Source of the DNA: Chlamydomonas sphaeroides | Taxonomy: Eukaryota; Chlorophyta; Chlorophyceae; Chlamydomonadales; Chlamydomonadaceae | NCBI GenBank assembly: GCA_001662425.1 | Contig: BDDC01000086.1 | Location: 17,485-81,484, forward strand | Length of the DNA: 64,000 nucleotides | Reading direction: 5' to 3' | Shown: in pieces, positions 61,421 through 64,000 of the stretch | How the letters are laid out: each line of letters starts with the position of its first letter | Position numbering within the stretch: the first letter of the stretch is position 1 | Translations under genes and position numbers: made by a program | The notes under the pieces: model-generated | What the model saw: only the letters and a program-made list of their open reading frames with translations | Told to the model about the DNA's origin: nothing | The model's database searches: none

Positions 61421-62655
61421 GACTTGTGCGTTGCCGAGCACGGCGCCTTGCTCTGAGGTGCAATAATATTGCGGCAGGTTAACAGCCCAAGGTGAGCAGC
61501 AGCAGGTCTCGAGTCGCGATCGTGTACCGTACGGCATGTATCAGGGGCCCCCCTTTTCACCCCCTGCTGGTACGTATGTATTGGCCTCGATTACTGCCTC
61601 AACCGCGGTCGATCCGCCGCCGACGGGTGTGCCATGCATCAATGCAATATGAAGGTCTGATTGTAGCTGAATGCCGAACAGCATGGCGTCATGATGCTAC
61701 TCGATACTCTGCTGTACGGGTTGATATACAGTGAATTTATTTGCTTCGCTAAAATCAAAAACACCAGAGCGAGCCCCGGGCATGGCTGCTGGCGCGGGCG
61801 TAGGCTGAGTCCGGGTGTGGGTTCCGTTGAGGGTTCGGGCGTGGGGATGGGCATGGGCTGGTGCGGATGTATGGGCGCACAATTGCTGCAACAGCAGGTG
61901 AGGATACAGGAGCAGTGGGCTGCTAGTTGCCATACGCCCTTGTACGCCATACATGCTAACACCATACATACTGTCAAGCAAGGCCCCGACGCGTTTCATC
62001 TATGCACCAGCCCGCTTGGGGCATCTTGCTGCTGATCACCAGCATGACAGCAGGTGGTGTGCGCGCAGCAGGCCTCATCGGAAGCAGGCACGTCACAGAG
62101 CAGGCAAGCAGCCGGTAGGTGGCTGCTGGGGATAATCTAGGTCATGTATCGCTCGTCCCTTTCGTCGGCGGGAACCCTCTGTCCATGAGCAGACGCGCCT
62201 GCTCCTCCGACTGGTGCGCTGGCTGCTATGGCGGCGGTGTATGTTTCTCCCCGGCGAGGTCTGTCCTGCTCGAGGAGGGTGGGGCAACTGATGCACACAT
62301 GCGGTACGTAACTGTAGTTACACCTAAGTTTACACTGCCATTACAGCGCGACGAAGCTTCGGTATGTTTATGGTGTCGTTATGAAGCAATTACACAGCCG
62401 CGCTGCGCCCAGCAGCGAGCGGTGGACTTCTCCCGTTCGGCATGCGTCCAGTGCAAGGTACGCCCTGCCTGCAAGCTATCTACCCTAACATGAGTCAGAG
62501 CTGTTCATGATGAGGTAAATACTTCGCCAAGGAACGGGAAAGCCGTATCGATGCAGGTTCGTTACACTCCACACACACGTGCCCTTCGCGTCTCCGATAT
62601 GCAGAACTAGTGGCGATAAGGCATTCTGTTATGTGCGTAGCAGCCAGTGATGTTG
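61421..62655. other. Region upstream of the P-domain gene; no supported gene
   Basis: Likely promoter and 5' UTR of the minus-strand gene. An AT-rich patch lies at 61.69-61.76 kb (gttgatatacagtgaattta) and a loose G-rich 'gggttc/gggtgtgg' stretch at 61.79-61.87 kb. I see no domain-bearing frame on either strand. Confidence 0.5.
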
Positions 62656-62716
62656 GGTGGTCTGCCATACATGGGAGTAGGCACAACGTCGCTACTCCCA
62701 TGTATGGCAGACCACC
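62656..62716. repeat. Perfect 25-bp inverted repeat with 11-nt loop
   Basis: The left arm 62656-62680 (ggtggtctgccatacatggg...) is matched base for base by its reverse complement at 62692-62716, separated by gcacaacgtcg. No mismatch or bulge. It lies outside any supported gene. Confidence 0.95.
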
Positions 62717-64000
62717 GCCTATGAGGAGCGCTGAGCACGTGGCTACCTTGCACCATGCATGTTACTGCGCTTCTTGCGCTTGAGAAGCGGCATGTGTGCG
62801 CGCCCAACAAGAACCGGCGATTCAACAAGAATCCACGCTCGGCGCCGTTTCGTTACAGACCTTGAAAATAGTATGCTCCTTACCGCTGGTGAGGTTGCCT
62901 TGGGGTATGAAGCGTCGACCACGCCGAGGCGCTGCCCGCCGGCAATGCGCATGAAGCTGCACACAGCAGCAGGGGCTCCCGACCACGCGCTTGCGCTACA
63001 CCGTCAGCAGAGGTTGCAACGTGTTGCGCACGTGTCTGTTGGGCAGCTGGTGACTGGTGGCGTGTTGCCGCAGCAGCCCTTCCCGCCGGTCAGCAGCAGC
63101 CGCACAGCGAACGCGTGTTCGCAGGTCGCCTGGGTAAATGTGTATGTGGTAGATACCGCATTAGCCATGTTGGTTAACATGGTAACTCGGCGGGATATGT
63201 ACGGCCGCACGTACCGTGCGTGACGACGCGGTTCCGCGCGCGCGACGAAAACCCGCCGCGTGGACTCGGAAGCGGCGGCAGCTCCGCGTCACACTGCGTG
63301 GCGTGAACCTGCATCGCACGTGCGTTGCATGCGTGGATCACCGGCACACGAGCACTCTGACATGCCTGCCGAAAAGCAGGGGTAAGGAACCCTCCCTCCT
63401 GTGTGCAAGGGTTTGCGGCGCTAGCTCCCCAGCCAGGCCAGGAGGCCTGAGCCCGGCCACCTTGTGGCTGCTTGCTTGTACATGCACAGCATAGCCTGAG
63501 CAGCATAGCCTGAGCAGCATAGCCTAAGCAGCATAGCCTGGGCAGCATAGCCTGGGTGACGGCGCCGCGCATTCAATCGCTGCAATCACATGTTGGGGCA
63601 CTCATGACCCGGCCGCACGCGCACCGCACAGCGTCATCGGTGTGGGACCTTGCCGCACGCCGCCGCCCTGTGCCACGCCGGCTAGCACGTCATGCGAGGC
63701 CCGCGTGCCGTGCCAGCCACTCTCGCAACGTACGCCTACTGCACATACATCGGTGCGCGGGCTGGACGGGCGGGCCTCGGGTTCTTTCAAGGCGGCGCTG
63801 GGCTTTGCTTCCCGCACGCTAAACGCATCCCTACTTTCTTCCCACGCACGACCAGCGCGTCACCAACCCGAGGCGTGCCGCTTGTGGGGTGGTACTCTCT
63901 TTCGGCCCTAAAAATTGAACACGCACACAAACACGGACGTCTACATATATCCGTATGCGGGTTGGGACGGGCCGGGATGTCAAGCCTGCTTATGGTGGCG
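62717..64000. other. Right-edge region; weak minus-strand coding candidates only
   Basis: A minus-strand stretch at 63.03-63.18 kb reads ANAVSTTYTFTQATCEHAFA and GGKGCCGNTPPVTSC with six Cys, and 62.89-62.96 kb reads FMRIAGGQRLGVVDASYPKA between a TGCAG acceptor and a GTAAGG donor. These could be two exons of a Cys-rich extracellular protein, but no start, family match or further exon was found. A plus-strand frame at 62759-63223 is open but unlike any family I know. A promoter of a rightward gene near 63.9 kb (ctacatatatccg) is possible. Confidence 0.3.
63487..63556. repeat. 14-bp tandem repeat, five copies
   Basis: Units cagcatagcctgag, cagcatagcctgag, cagcatagcctaag, cagcatagcctggg, cagcatagcctggg follow each other without gaps. 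Intergenic. Confidence 0.95.

Noticed and set aside
1..64000. Bacterial operons, CRISPR arrays, riboswitches, rRNA or tRNA genes
   Set aside because: The gene structure is spliced and eukaryotic throughout; no tRNA or rRNA signatures were recognised by eye. A tRNAscan-SE run would settle small RNAs.

Overview
This window is eukaryotic nuclear DNA from a volvocine-type green alga (Chlamydomonas/Gonium/Volvox lineage). The evidence is high GC, dense short exons (about 60-200 bp) with GTGAG/GTGCG donors and pyrimidine-rich TGCAG acceptors, long Ser/Pro-rich 'SPPPP' hinges of pherophorin type, and SRCR plus C-type lectin domains in the same protein, a combination already known from Chlamydomonas. 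The species cannot be fixed from the sequence. Three N gaps (10, 370 and 394 bases) mark a draft assembly. Nearly all coding sequence is on the minus strand; the plus-strand open frames are mirror images of it.

Positions 1-48047 (minus) hold a giant secreted or surface-receptor locus. It starts at 48047 with a clear signal peptide and still runs at the left edge. In order of translation it reads: signal peptide; three SRCR domains (47.8-44.0 kb); an FG-GAP/VCBS-type propeller (43.8-40.4 kb); a complete GH18 chitinase-like barrel whose catalytic acids are replaced (40.2-37.3 kb); a C-type lectin domain (CTLD) and a truncated one interrupted by a gap (37.1-34.1 kb); a PAN/Apple-like domain (34.0-33.4 kb); repeated 'CPxG...C' modules resembling VMO-I, split by a long Pro-rich hinge (33.2-26.5 kb); a long array of CTLDs with PAN-like segments and more CPxG modules (26.3-6.3 kb); a short FG-GAP piece and a Myxococcus-type Cys repeat (6.3-5.6 kb); and a beta-sandwich region with a carboxypeptidase-regulatory-like motif (5.5-0 kb). 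No second signal peptide or convincing terminator was found inside. I treat it as one gene, but a split into two or more genes (for example at the in-frame stop near 7575) is possible.

Positions 61420-52340 (minus) hold a second surface-protein gene. It has an N-terminal hydrophobic leader, three proprotein-convertase-type P domains (without any protease), three copies of an unrecognised about 150-residue domain ('X'), each followed by a Pro-rich hinge, then a single transmembrane helix and a short basic tail.

The remainder (48.05-52.34 kb and 61.42-64.0 kb) is intergenic: GC-rich degenerate repeats, microsatellites, a perfect 25-bp hairpin, a 14-bp tandem repeat and no supported gene. Together the window looks like a cluster of large cell-surface or extracellular-matrix recognition proteins built by domain shuffling.
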